Of a stretch of DNA of 33,217 nt, positions 7,387 through 15,102 are shown piece by piece. Under the pieces are notes generated by a model. It had not been told where the DNA came from. It saw nothing but the letters and a program-made list of their open reading frames with translations, and did no database searches. Made by a program: the position numbers and the translations under genes. Numbering within the stretch: the stretch's first letter is position 1; each line of letters starts with the position of its first letter. Source of the DNA: Deltaproteobacteria bacterium UBA5329. GTDB taxonomy: Bacteria; Desulfobacterota; Syntrophorhabdia; Syntrophorhabdales; Syntrophorhabdaceae. Location of the stretch: assembly GCA_002408185.1 (NCBI GenBank), contig DHQV01000082.1:1-33217 (forward strand), read 5' to 3'.

Positions 7387-9273
7387 ATGCAGACCATCAT
7401 TCGAAATTCGCTCATATCCCACCAGGGGATAAGCAAGCTTCTCGACCTCCCCCGGGATGACCTCGTTTATGTGTCCCTCCTCGAGATATTGACCAGGTTC
7501 CAGGATATAAAGAAATTTGCGAGCGAGATACATACCGAGATCCACCTGATAAAACCCATACTCAAAATACTGGGGTTCGCATACGAATCCAAACCGAAGT
7601 ATTTCGATGAAAACATCAAAGGGCCGGATGTAGCGCTTTTTACGAATGAATTGGAACGGGACAGGACATCATCGTTATGGGGAACACCGGATTATTATGC
7701 ACGCACACTAGGCGTGCTTTTGTTGAAACGTTTCGGTCGAAATCTCGAAGCGGGTGTGAGCGGTTTTTTTCTTCAGTTCGAGAATGGTATCCCCCTGTAT
7801 CAATTGTTCTATTTCCTCAAAAATACAAAAACACCCTGGGGCATTCTCACAAACGGCAAACACTGGATGCTCATGAAAAAACCTCTTTCCTACGAAACAC
7901 GGGTGTTCTCGATCGATCTCGAGGAGGCCGTCCAGACTCATGATAGAGACGCATTGCATCTTTTCTGTAATATTTTCTCGCTGAACGGGTTGTCGCAGAC
8001 CCTCGGGGAACTTTACGAAGATGAGAGGCAGACCATGATCACGCGGCTGCAGAACAAAAGGACAGCTCTGCACAGCACGACTGCGGGCTTTAAAAAAAGA
8101 ACGGATATCTACCCCCGGATAGTCGGGGGACTTTCGGATATCTTTGGAAATGACGTCTTCACATCGACCCGGGAATACCTTTCCGGCAAGGATGTGTGGG
8201 TACAGGAAAGAAGAACGCCTCCGGAAGAGGTCGACGATTTTAATGTTGCTGACATATCGACTTTTCTCCTCAGCAAGAAAGGGGGCATCCCTGGGATCGA
8301 CCTGGAGAAGATCTTCTCGATGAGAAGGTTCGAGGACAGAACTAAAGATGCGCTTCTTTCGTTGAAGGTCCTCGACATGACACCAGGTTTCGGAAATCTG
8401 TCTATAGAGCTGGTTGAGTGCCTTGCCTACCTCTCGTTTGTCCTTCCCTATCGGGAAAAAAATAGTTTTATCGCGCAATGGGAAAATGAAAAGAGCCTGA
8501 AGCGCTATATACTCGAAAAGATCATATATGGGATCGAAAGGTCCCACGTTTCGTTCGATATCCTGCACTATGCGTTAAAGACCCGTTATGGGTACGATAG
8601 CGGGAATTTCAAATTCGGCAACCCCCTGGTCGGAATGTCACTGGCGGATATCGCCCCGCACGCTGATAAAAGAGATCAGGCCGGATTGTTCGCGAAAGGC
8701 CACCTGGAGGTCCTCACCGATGTCAGGAACATGTACCGGCAGTTCTTTTCTCTTTCGGACAAGATAAAGGAAGATCTCGTGATCAAGGAAGGGCTGTCGC
8801 AAAAGCTCAATATATACTGCGACCGTCTGCGTGACATCATGGACCTTATAACCGCTACGTACTTCGTAAAGACGATCGACGACCGGAGGATCCATGAGTC
8901 CCTGTCAATGCTAGATTGCGATCATGCAACCTGGAACTCTATAACATCACGCGACTTTTTCGTACAGGCAAAGCACCTTGCAAAACAGAACGGGTTCTTT
9001 CATCTCGAGATCGAGTTTCCGTTTCTTATCAACGACGCGTTCGATTACATATTTGTCCAGCCGACGCAGAGTTCAACATGGGAAGATGCCATTCCCGTTG
9101 CCGATTCGACAAAGGCCTACATCAAACGAGGAATGACGTACCTAAAGCCTCACGGCACGATGGTATTTGTCCTAGACCGCCCTGATCCGGGCCTTACGAG
9201 AGAATTGTCCAGGTCCAAACGGTATGAGACATTTGCCGAAGGCAATATAATCCTCCTTTCTAAAAGATCGTAA
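7387..9273 (+). CDS. type IIG restriction-modification-like protein with degenerate active sites
   Basis: A 628-residue protein laid out like a type IIG enzyme. The N-terminal part has a PD-(D/E)xK nuclease pattern: PDVALF at 80-85, then VLLLKRFGRNLEAG at 110-123 where active relatives have (V)VEAKRWGR, so the catalytic acid is lost. GILTNGKHW at 152-160 is the typical segment that follows. Methyltransferase motif I reads VLDMTPGFGNLSIELVE at 328-344 instead of LDPACGSG. YILEKIIYGIERS at 374-386 matches the usual LERxIYGVD segment, and motif IV reads FDYIFVQPTQ at 552-561 instead of FDxxxxNPPY. Both activities are probably gone, although the frame is intact and codon use resembles that of its neighbours. 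It lies 33 bases after the respiratory operon without a clear ribosome site. A DNA-binding or regulatory role is possible but unproven. Confidence 0.75.
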   Translation: MQTIIRNSLISHQGISKLLDLPRDDLVYVSLLEILTRFQDIKKFASEIHTEIHLIKPILKILGFAYESKPKYFDENIKGPDVALFTNELERDRTSSLWGTPDYYARTLGVLLLKRFGRNLEAGVSGFFLQFENGIPLYQLFYFLKNTKTPWGILTNGKHWMLMKKPLSYETRVFSIDLEEAVQTHDRDALHLFCNIFSLNGLSQTLGELYEDERQTMITRLQNKRTALHSTTAGFKKRTDIYPRIVGGLSDIFGNDVFTSTREYLSGKDVWVQERRTPPEEVDDFNVADISTFLLSKKGGIPGIDLEKIFSMRRFEDRTKDALLSLKVLDMTPGFGNLSIELVECLAYLSFVLPYREKNSFIAQWENEKSLKRYILEKIIYGIERSHVSFDILHYALKTRYGYDSGNFKFGNPLVGMSLADIAPHADKRDQAGLFAKGHLEVLTDVRNMYRQFFSLSDKIKEDLVIKEGLSQKLNIYCDRLRDIMDLITATYFVKTIDDRRIHESLSMLDCDHATWNSITSRDFFVQAKHLAKQNGFFHLEIEFPFLINDAFDYIFVQPTQSSTWEDAIPVADSTKAYIKRGMTYLKPHGTMVFVLDRPDPGLTRELSRSKRYETFAEGNIILLSKRS

Positions 9274-9361
9274 GTCGTAAGGTGTAAAATCGAACCAATC
9301 AACAGACTGGTTCGATTATGTGCGGAAGTCTTTGTCTTTAACTCCTTACGACTTACGATCT
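9265..9361. repeat. perfect 18-bp inverted repeat closing two convergent genes
   Basis: AGATCGTAAGTCGTAAGG at 9265-9282 is perfectly complementary to CCTTACGACTTACGATCT at 9344-9361. The left arm contains the stop codon of the upstream plus-strand gene, and the right arm reaches the stop codon of recO. Within each arm the unit TCGTAAG occurs twice. A separate hairpin sits inside. The core is shared with the repeat at 2057-2214. Confidence 0.85.
9288..9317. terminator. hairpin between convergent genes
   Basis: AATCGAACCA at 9288-9297 and TGGTTCGATT at 9308-9317 form a perfect ten-pair stem with a ten-base loop. It lies between the convergent ends of the type IIG-like gene and recO. It lacks a strong T run on either side, so it is at best a weak or bidirectional terminator. 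Confidence 0.5.
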
Positions 9362-10097
9362 AAAACACCATTGTTTTCAAAAGCTTGTACGACTTGAAAT
9401 CAAGGTCAACGTGGTAGGTTATGAATCCTTCCATAAGTTCCTGCGCCTCGCGCTCGAGTGATCGCGTCTCGAAGCCGGTCTCAAATTTTTTCACCGCGAG
9501 AAATCCCTGCATCAAGCCGGGAGACCACCTCCTGTGGGGTAACGATCTCGAGCAGACTGTGCACAGCACGCCCCCACGTTCCCGAGAAAAATATATCTTT
9601 TCCTCATCATTGATTACAGTTCCGCAAAAGACGCAGGTGTCGAAGTTGGGATGATAACCCAGGATGTCGAGCATCATCAATTCATAATGGAGGATGTCAG
9701 CGTATGCCGGGTCTTTTGATCGTGCAAAGCTTATAAACTCCTTCAAGGCCAGAAAAAGGCCGTTGTATGGTTCTCTCTCACGCGTCATCCGGTCGACAAA
9801 CTCCGTAAAAAACGATGCACTGCACATACGCTTCATGCTGGTTTCGATCCCGCTATTGCCCGACACGAGGTCGGCATTTTCGATGCGGACCATCCCACGG
9901 CCCTGTTTTTCAAAATACTCGACCTTTACATGATTGAACGGTTCAAGCGTATTCATGAAACGTTTCTGGCTTTTTCCCGCGCCTTTCGCTATGGCCGATA
10001 CCTTTCCTGCATTGAGCGTGAAAAGATGAATGATCCGGTCCGACTCACCATATGCGCGTTTCGACAGCACTATTGCTTCATCCTTGCGGAGAGACAC
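9360..10097 (-). CDS. recO: DNA repair protein RecO
   Basis: A 245-residue RecO. The N-terminal OB-fold is visible (EAIVLSKRAYGESDRI, LFTLNAGKVSAIAKGAGK), followed by the helical domain with a zinc site: CVFCG at about 153-157 and CTVCSRS at about 177-183. RecO binds single-stranded DNA and, with RecR, loads RecA on SSB-coated DNA in RecF-pathway repair. Length is normal. The start is GTG with GAGG about nine bases upstream. It follows mobB on the same strand with a 42-base gap, so the nudix-mobB-recO genes may be one transcript. The stop lies inside the inverted repeat shared with the convergent neighbour. Confidence 0.93.
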   Translation of the reverse strand: MSLRKDEAIVLSKRAYGESDRIIHLFTLNAGKVSAIAKGAGKSQKRFMNTLEPFNHVKVEYFEKQGRGMVRIENADLVSGNSGIETSMKRMCSASFFTEFVDRMTREREPYNGLFLALKEFISFARSKDPAYADILHYELMMLDILGYHPNFDTCVFCGTVINDEEKIYFSRERGGVLCTVCSRSLPHRRWSPGLMQGFLAVKKFETGFETRSLEREAQELMEGFITYHVDLDFKSYKLLKTMVF

Positions 10098-10139
10098 GTT
10101 ATAATTTCCTCATCTTATTTTGTGCAGGACATGGTCCCC

Positions 10140-10658
10140 TTATTCTCGTCTCTTAAGTATGCACACCGATATAAACTTTGCTATTACATCCGCATCATCC
10201 CTTTTGAATTTCGGGACAGGCACATCGATATCATCATCGGTTGCAACCGCGATGAATGAACTTTCCCCCGAAGCGCACAACGGGGGTTCGCCGCTTTGAT
10301 GCGTATAGACCTCTACCTTAGGGACCCGGGCCCCCTTGAACCCTTCAACGATGATCAGGTCTGTGTCGTCGACATACCGTGATACGATCTCTTCGAGTGA
10401 ATATTCCTGAGGTGTGTCCTTTACCATTGCCACCTGCGCCGGTGATGCAAGGACGACACTTGACGCCCCGGCCTTTTTGTGCCTGTACGTATCCTTCCCC
10501 GGCACGTCAAATTCGAATGTGTGGTGCATGTGCTTGATAACGGCCACCCGTAACCCCTGTCTTGCAAAGATAGCGATAATTTTCTCGATAAGTGTGGTCT
10601 TACCGCTGTTTGAGCGTCCTGCAAATCCAACAATGGGAGTGTTCTTTCCGGCTAACAT
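10140..10658 (-). CDS. mobB: molybdopterin-guanine dinucleotide biosynthesis protein MobB
   Basis: A P-loop GTP-binding protein of about 172 residues. The Walker A is GFAGRSNSGKTTL near the N-terminus, followed by VAVIKHMHHTFEFDVPGKDTYR (in two parts) and LIIVEGFK, all characteristic of MobB. It assists attachment of GMP to molybdopterin for bis-MGD enzymes such as formate dehydrogenases. The chosen ATG overlaps the Nudix stop codon (TGATG); a TTG four codons upstream (10670) is an alternative with a better-spaced AGAAG site. No molybdoenzyme or mobA gene is adjacent in this window. Confidence 0.9.
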   Translation of the reverse strand: MLAGKNTPIVGFAGRSNSGKTTLIEKIIAIFARQGLRVAVIKHMHHTFEFDVPGKDTYRHKKAGASSVVLASPAQVAMVKDTPQEYSLEEIVSRYVDDTDLIIVEGFKGARVPKVEVYTHQSGEPPLCASGESSFIAVATDDDIDVPVPKFKRDDADVIAKFISVCILKRRE

Positions 10659-11203
10659 CAGAGGAGGCAAAACTTCTTCATAAAATAAAAATGAAACGCT
10701 ACGATCACAAGGGAATGATTGATACCGCCCTGCGCTATCATTTCCGGTATCTCATCCGGACGCATAAGCACCACTTCGATGTCCTCGTCGGGGTCGAGCG
10801 CTTTTTCCGATATCTCGCGGGCATTCTCTATCAGGTATGTATGGCAACGATTATTGAAGATCGCCGGGTTGGGGTTAGCGAAACCAAGGGACTGTGCGGG
10901 GTCTCCGACATAACCCGTTTCCTCGAGCAATTCACGACGGGCCGCTTCGCCAGGATCATCTTCGTCCACCAGACCCCCCGGTATTTCGAGGGTCACCTCC
11001 CGGGAGCCATGCCGGTACTGCCTGATCATCACGATCTTTCCTTCAGGCGTAACAGGTATGACATTCACCCAATCCCGCGTATCGATCGTGTAGAACAGGC
11101 CGAGCTTTTTTGTCCGCGGGGACATGGCGAGCTCCGACTGTATCCGGAAGACATTGTAATCTTTGTCTACTCTTGATTCGAGAAGTTCCCATTCCTTGAT
11201 CAT
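10658..11203 (-). CDS. Nudix hydrolase, ADP-ribose pyrophosphatase-like
   Basis: A 181-residue protein with a Nudix box near residues 75-97 (IPGGLVDEDD, then EAARRELLEETGY). The consensus E at box position 7 is Asp, while the catalytic REL-EE core is intact. The N-terminal segment and the VIRQYRHG-like IRQYRHGSREVTLE region are typical of ADP-ribose pyrophosphatases and related nucleoside-diphosphate sugar hydrolases. The likely substrate is ADP-ribose or a similar compound, by family analogy. It is the first gene of the nudix-mobB(-recO) run, overlapping mobB by one base. No strong ribosome site is seen before the ATG. Confidence 0.88.
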   Translation of the reverse strand: MIKEWELLESRVDKDYNVFRIQSELAMSPRTKKLGLFYTIDTRDWVNVIPVTPEGKIVMIRQYRHGSREVTLEIPGGLVDEDDPGEAARRELLEETGYVGDPAQSLGFANPNPAIFNNRCHTYLIENAREISEKALDPDEDIEVVLMRPDEIPEMIAQGGINHSLVIVAFHFYFMKKFCLL

Positions 11204-11244
11204 GACAGATATAAAAATACCATGGCCAGGCAGTCAAATGCAAT

Positions 11245-11276
11245 ATACAAGGCCGGGCCAGCGCCTGGCCTTGTAT
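11245..11276 (-). terminator. hairpin after the VIT/VWA gene
   Basis: ATACAAGGCC at 11245-11254 pairs perfectly with GGCCTTGTAT at 11267-11276, enclosing a GC-rich loop. It starts 17 bases past the stop of the VIT/VWA gene. There is no clear T run, so it is a terminator-like structure rather than a canonical intrinsic terminator. Confidence 0.5.
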
Positions 11277-11292
11277 CTATCGGGGCAGGAAC

Positions 11293-13653
11293 TTACGGGG
11301 TCACATAGATGCTGATCGTCATCGACGCTTCCTTGCCATCCTTGGTTGGTGCAAACACGAGCTTTTTCAGGATGTCGGTGACACACCTCTCCCATGCACC
11401 CATCGCGCGGGTCCTGGTATTTATCTTTACCGTTTTTACGGTGCCGTCGGGGTTTACGGTCAGGCTTACACTATAGATGACAGGTTCGGTACTGGCGGCG
11501 AGACAAGCCTCGATATTGCCAAGGCCGACCTTGATCGTGGCTTCAGCAGACTTCTTTATGATGCTGCCCGTCGTGATCACATCTCCTAGCGACACCTTTG
11601 GAGCGCGGGACCCTTTGGTCTCTGAATCCTTCCTGGCTTTTTCCTTTACAGCAGCGGTTTCCATCCGGCCTAAGGCGCCGTATTGCGACGGGCCGGGCGC
11701 TGCGACCGTGGAAGGCAAGGTCATCGCCCTCATTAACCCACCGTTCGCACCGCCGATAGCGTGGTCTGAGATGCCTTCCGGCATCGGCAGGGACTGACTC
11801 ACTTTCGTGGAATCCCCCATCTTTCGTACCTGGCTGTCCAATGCCACAAAGGAGGTGTATGCGGTGAGCAGGTTATAAGCAAGACCGAACTCGGTGACTT
11901 CCCTGATGCGCTCATCGTTGGAACGGAGCCTGTTGTAATCGGACAGAAGCGTTATGCGGTGCCGTGCCCAAAGATAACGCAGTGCCCGGTTCTCTTTTGC
12001 TGGTTTTGCCATGGAGACATTTACTGATTCGGAGAACGTGCCGTTCCCGGACATACCCGTAACAGTTATTGTCCCCGTCGGTTTGCCCTTCCATTTGCCA
12101 AACACGATGACCGGACGGTCGGACCGGACATCGGGGATTGCAGGCGGCTCGACGTCATAGGCCTCAAAGCCTTTGAAGCTCACCTTTACCTTTGTCAATA
12201 CCGGAGACTCTATCAGCTGACGGAACTTTTCCGCTTGGGCACATGTATCCGCGGGTTTCGTGATAATGAATGGCTCTCCCATTCCGACATGCGCCATGCC
12301 TTCGATTATGTGGCGGTTGACCGATGTTCCAATTCCGAAGGCAAATATGCTGGCATGGTTGAGATTGCTGCGGATAAGGTCAAACACGTCTTCCTCGACC
12401 ATCACGTAGCCATCTGTCACCACGATTATGCTTCGCGAGTAATTTTCGAGCCTCGGAAGCTTGAGAGAGCGGTTCAAGGCAGGCAGCAATTCCGTTCCGC
12501 CCCCGCCTTGCTGTTTATCAATGACATCGATCGCTTTGTCGATATTTTCCTTCGTTGCTGGAAGCGACCTTTCGGACATGAGCCGTGAGGCACCCGAGAA
12601 AAGAAGCACATTAAAGGTGTCTTTCGGTCGAAGGTTGCCTATGAGGCTCTTCAGAAGCCTTTTCGATATATCGAGGGGGAATCCCCACATCGACCCGGAG
12701 ACATCGACGACAAAGATGTATTCCCTTCCCGGGATCTGGGCGACTTTCACAACTTTCGGGGGTTGGAGCATGTAAAGAAAGAAATTTTCCTTTTCTCCTT
12801 CGTACAAAAGAAGCCCGGACTGTATCTTGTCTCCCGAAAGGCGGTAGCGGAGGATATAGTCCTTGTTTCCACCGTTCTTTTCGGACCCGGCCAGGGTGAC
12901 CTTCGCACTTTGCGGCCCGCTAAAGACCGTGTTAACTTTATGCGATGATGATGCAAGGTCTTTTATTGGCATACCTGCTGAAACATTCACAGTCATGTCA
13001 AACGTGAACGGGACTTTTTCACCTTCGTGCAGGTACGGGCTTTGGACCCATTTATCGGAAGGCAGCACACCATTTGCCGGTCTGTTGGAATAACGAGGGC
13101 CTGTTACGGTCGGGTACACAAATTCGTACACCTTATCGGCGGGAACGAGAAGTTCAGTATATTTCAATTCAACGCGTATCTCGTCACCGGGCATGATATT
13201 CGCGACATTCATCTGAAACACGTTTGGTCTTTGCTGTTCGAGAAGAGAGGCACTTTTACCCTGTTTTTTTGCGTCCTCGTAATCCTTTCGTGCTTCGTCG
13301 CGTTTTTTGATCTTCGCTTCTATAACGCGCTTGCCGATAACCATCTTCATACCGTAAACTGCCGCACGCGTCGATGCCGGAAAAACATAGATCGCCTCGA
13401 GCCTTTTCCTGCCCTCGTTCTTATATACCTGCGTTACGGTCACATCCGCGATCACACCCGATATACTGGCAATGGCAGACGTGGATTTGAGTGGCAATCG
13501 ATCGACCGACGGATTATCGCTTTTGACAAAAAAGTACGGCGACAACGTTTTATCGTCCCCGTTTTCCGGCTTTTGCGTGTGGGAAAGACAGGGAAAGAAC
13601 AGAATCGAAAACAACGCCAAACACAGAATAAATACGCATGAAGCACGTTTCAT
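11293..13653 (-). CDS. exported VIT and von Willebrand A domain protein with TonB/AgmX-like C-terminus
   Basis: A 786-residue protein with a signal peptide (MKRASCVFILCLALFSILFF). A VIT domain spans about residues 50-190 (IASISGVIADVTVTQVYKNE in two parts, YVFPASTRAAVYGM, NVANIMPGDEI). A VWA domain begins near 311 with the metal-ion site D317-x-S319-x-S321 (DVSGSM), and T387 in GGGTEL. The tail has a low-complexity linker and ends in a domain of about 90 residues with IEACL and VSLTVNPDGTVK, resembling the C-terminal domain of AgmX/TonB-type proteins. The start is chosen for the AAGGAGGT ribosome site; a longer frame exists but begins in the upstream gap. It likely acts in the periplasm or on the cell surface as an adhesion or assembly factor; the partner is unknown. 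It is 79 bases downstream of the TPR gene. Confidence 0.85.
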   Translation of the reverse strand: MKRASCVFILCLALFSILFFPCLSHTQKPENGDDKTLSPYFFVKSDNPSVDRLPLKSTSAIASISGVIADVTVTQVYKNEGRKRLEAIYVFPASTRAAVYGMKMVIGKRVIEAKIKKRDEARKDYEDAKKQGKSASLLEQQRPNVFQMNVANIMPGDEIRVELKYTELLVPADKVYEFVYPTVTGPRYSNRPANGVLPSDKWVQSPYLHEGEKVPFTFDMTVNVSAGMPIKDLASSSHKVNTVFSGPQSAKVTLAGSEKNGGNKDYILRYRLSGDKIQSGLLLYEGEKENFFLYMLQPPKVVKVAQIPGREYIFVVDVSGSMWGFPLDISKRLLKSLIGNLRPKDTFNVLLFSGASRLMSERSLPATKENIDKAIDVIDKQQGGGGTELLPALNRSLKLPRLENYSRSIIVVTDGYVMVEEDVFDLIRSNLNHASIFAFGIGTSVNRHIIEGMAHVGMGEPFIITKPADTCAQAEKFRQLIESPVLTKVKVSFKGFEAYDVEPPAIPDVRSDRPVIVFGKWKGKPTGTITVTGMSGNGTFSESVNVSMAKPAKENRALRYLWARHRITLLSDYNRLRSNDERIREVTEFGLAYNLLTAYTSFVALDSQVRKMGDSTKVSQSLPMPEGISDHAIGGANGGLMRAMTLPSTVAAPGPSQYGALGRMETAAVKEKARKDSETKGSRAPKVSLGDVITTGSIIKKSAEATIKVGLGNIEACLAASTEPVIYSVSLTVNPDGTVKTVKINTRTRAMGAWERCVTDILKKLVFAPTKDGKEASMTISIYVTP

Positions 13654-13669
13654 GGTTGACCTCCTTGCA

Positions 13670-13698
13670 GTCTTAATTTCCATTCTTCCGATTAAGAC
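13670..13698 (-). promoter_or_regulatory. dyad symmetry before the VIT/VWA ribosome site
   Basis: GTCTTAAT at 13670-13677 and ATTAAGAC at 13691-13698 form an eight-pair inverted repeat with a 13-base centre, just upstream of the strong ribosome site of the VIT/VWA gene. It could be an operator or a 5'-UTR hairpin. No factor is identified. Confidence 0.3.
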
Positions 13699-13732
13699 AA
13701 TTGGCGGACAAAAAAGTTCCGAAAAAAGGAGG

Positions 13733-14272
13733 TTACCAGGAGATCTTTCTTCCTGTGAGGACGCCCCTGGCACGATGATGATTTAAACGTGCTGCCATCT
13801 GGTAGTCCTCAATGGCCTTATCGTTCACATTCTTTGCTTCGTATGACTGGGCACGGTTAAAGTAAGCATCGGCATTACGTGGATCGATCGCGATTGCCTT
13901 TGAATAATCGAGGATCGCCTCATCCTGCAGCCCTTTAAGTGAATAAGCGATACCGCGGATCAGGTACAATTCGTCATCAGTTGGATCGAGTTGAATGGCC
14001 TGTGTATAACCGGCAATAGCTTCGTCGTTCTTGCCCATTTTTTGATACACATACCCTCGGGCAGCGCGCGGTACCGGGTCCTTTGGTGCATAACGGATGG
14101 CTTTTGTATAATCCTTTATCGCCTCTTCATAATTACCCTGCCGCGCATCAAACTCCCCGAATTTTTCGAGATAGGAAGCGTTGCATGCGAAAAAGAACAA
14201 TATGCCAACGAGCAAAAGCGATAAACGGCATTGAATCAAGAGGTACCGCATCTTTCCTGTCCGGGCTGCCAT
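13733..14272 (-). CDS. TPR-repeat protein, probably exported or lipid-anchored
   Basis: A 179-residue protein. After a hydrophobic segment ending LLLVGILFFFACNAS, it consists of four tetratricopeptide repeats in a row (starting near YEEAIKDYTKAIRYAPKDP, DEAIAGYTQAIQLDPTDD, DEAILDYSKAIAIDPRNAD, and DKAIEDYQMAARLN). The cysteine after the hydrophobic run is a possible lipid attachment site, although FFAC is a poor lipobox. TPRs mediate protein contacts. The start has AGGAG eight bases upstream; an internal ATG at 14251 is an alternative. It is upstream of the VIT/VWA gene on the same strand, so the two may work together outside the cytoplasm. Confidence 0.85.
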   Translation of the reverse strand: MAARTGKMRYLLIQCRLSLLLVGILFFFACNASYLEKFGEFDARQGNYEEAIKDYTKAIRYAPKDPVPRAARGYVYQKMGKNDEAIAGYTQAIQLDPTDDELYLIRGIAYSLKGLQDEAILDYSKAIAIDPRNADAYFNRAQSYEAKNVNDKAIEDYQMAARLNHHRARGVLTGRKISW

Positions 14273-14403
14273 GACATCATCTCCTGCTTTTTAGCCGGAT
14301 TATAGCATAAGACCGTGCAACAGGTCATGGGTAATGGGTTATATGATTTTTTTCTTTGCAATCCAATATATGCTGCAGTAAAACATCGGAAATATTTTTT
14401 CTC

Positions 14404-15102
14404 ATGAAAGACACCTTGATCACAGGAAATTTCCTGATACAGTTCTTTATGCGGGAAGGAACAAAATCCGCAGACAGGCTGTCTCATGCTGAAGAGAGGA
14501 GGACAGGCTACTTCGTCGACGAGGATTCCCAATATGTTGCCCTGTGTAATGGGGGCGAGCCGCGGGCGTTTGAGGTTCTTGTCAGGAGACATCAAAAGAA
14601 GATGTTTAACATAGCCTACCGTATGACGGGAAATTACGATGATGCGGCCGATATTGTGCAGGAGGCTTTTTTGTCGGCCTACAAGGCCATAAAGACTTTT
14701 CGCGGTGAGGCAAAGTTCTCGACATGGCTTTACGGTATAGTTGTGAACCATGCCCGAAACAGGATGCGGCACACAAACAGCAAAGCCTACCATGAACCCG
14801 TGAGCCTCGATGTCGATCCCTATGCTGGAAACGACAGGAAACCGATCGATCCGGCATCAGATGATACGCCGGTGACCGACATACTTATCCAGAAAGAAAT
14901 ACAGGAAAAAGTGCAAAAATGCATAAACGATCTCGAAAAGGACCACAGGGAAATTCTTGTGCTGAGGGATATCCAGGGTTTCTCGTACGAAGAAATCTCT
15001 ATCATGCTCGGTCTTCCGGACGGTACGGTAAAATCGCGCCTTTCCAGGGCCCGTGGAGCTATCAGGGAGAGTCTCAAAAAGGTTTTGGGTAATCTGCGAT
15101 GA
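14404..15102 (+). CDS. ECF-family RNA polymerase sigma factor
   Basis: An RpoE/SigW-like sigma factor of about 232 residues. Region 2 is clear: GEPRAFEVLVRRHQKKMFNI, then DDAADIVQEAFLSAYKAI and FSTWLYGIVVNHARNRMR. Region 4 follows: LRDIQGFSYEEISIMLGLPDG and TVKSRLSRARGAIRESL. It directs polymerase to a stress or envelope regulon; the trigger is unknown. The start is uncertain because no good ribosome site is seen. The frame is open from a TTG at 14356, and an ATG at 14449 is a shorter alternative. The stop overlaps the start of the anti-sigma gene by four bases (ATGA), the usual coupling for such pairs. Confidence 0.92.
   Translation: MKDTLITGNFLIQFFMREGTKSADRLSHAEERRTGYFVDEDSQYVALCNGGEPRAFEVLVRRHQKKMFNIAYRMTGNYDDAADIVQEAFLSAYKAIKTFRGEAKFSTWLYGIVVNHARNRMRHTNSKAYHEPVSLDVDPYAGNDRKPIDPASDDTPVTDILIQKEIQEKVQKCINDLEKDHREILVLRDIQGFSYEEISIMLGLPDGTVKSRLSRARGAIRESLKKVLGNLR

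Noticed and set aside
7708..8568. A 286-codon minus-strand frame inside the type IIG-like gene
   Set aside because: Its translation has no family pattern, while the plus-strand frame carries collinear R-M-like motifs.
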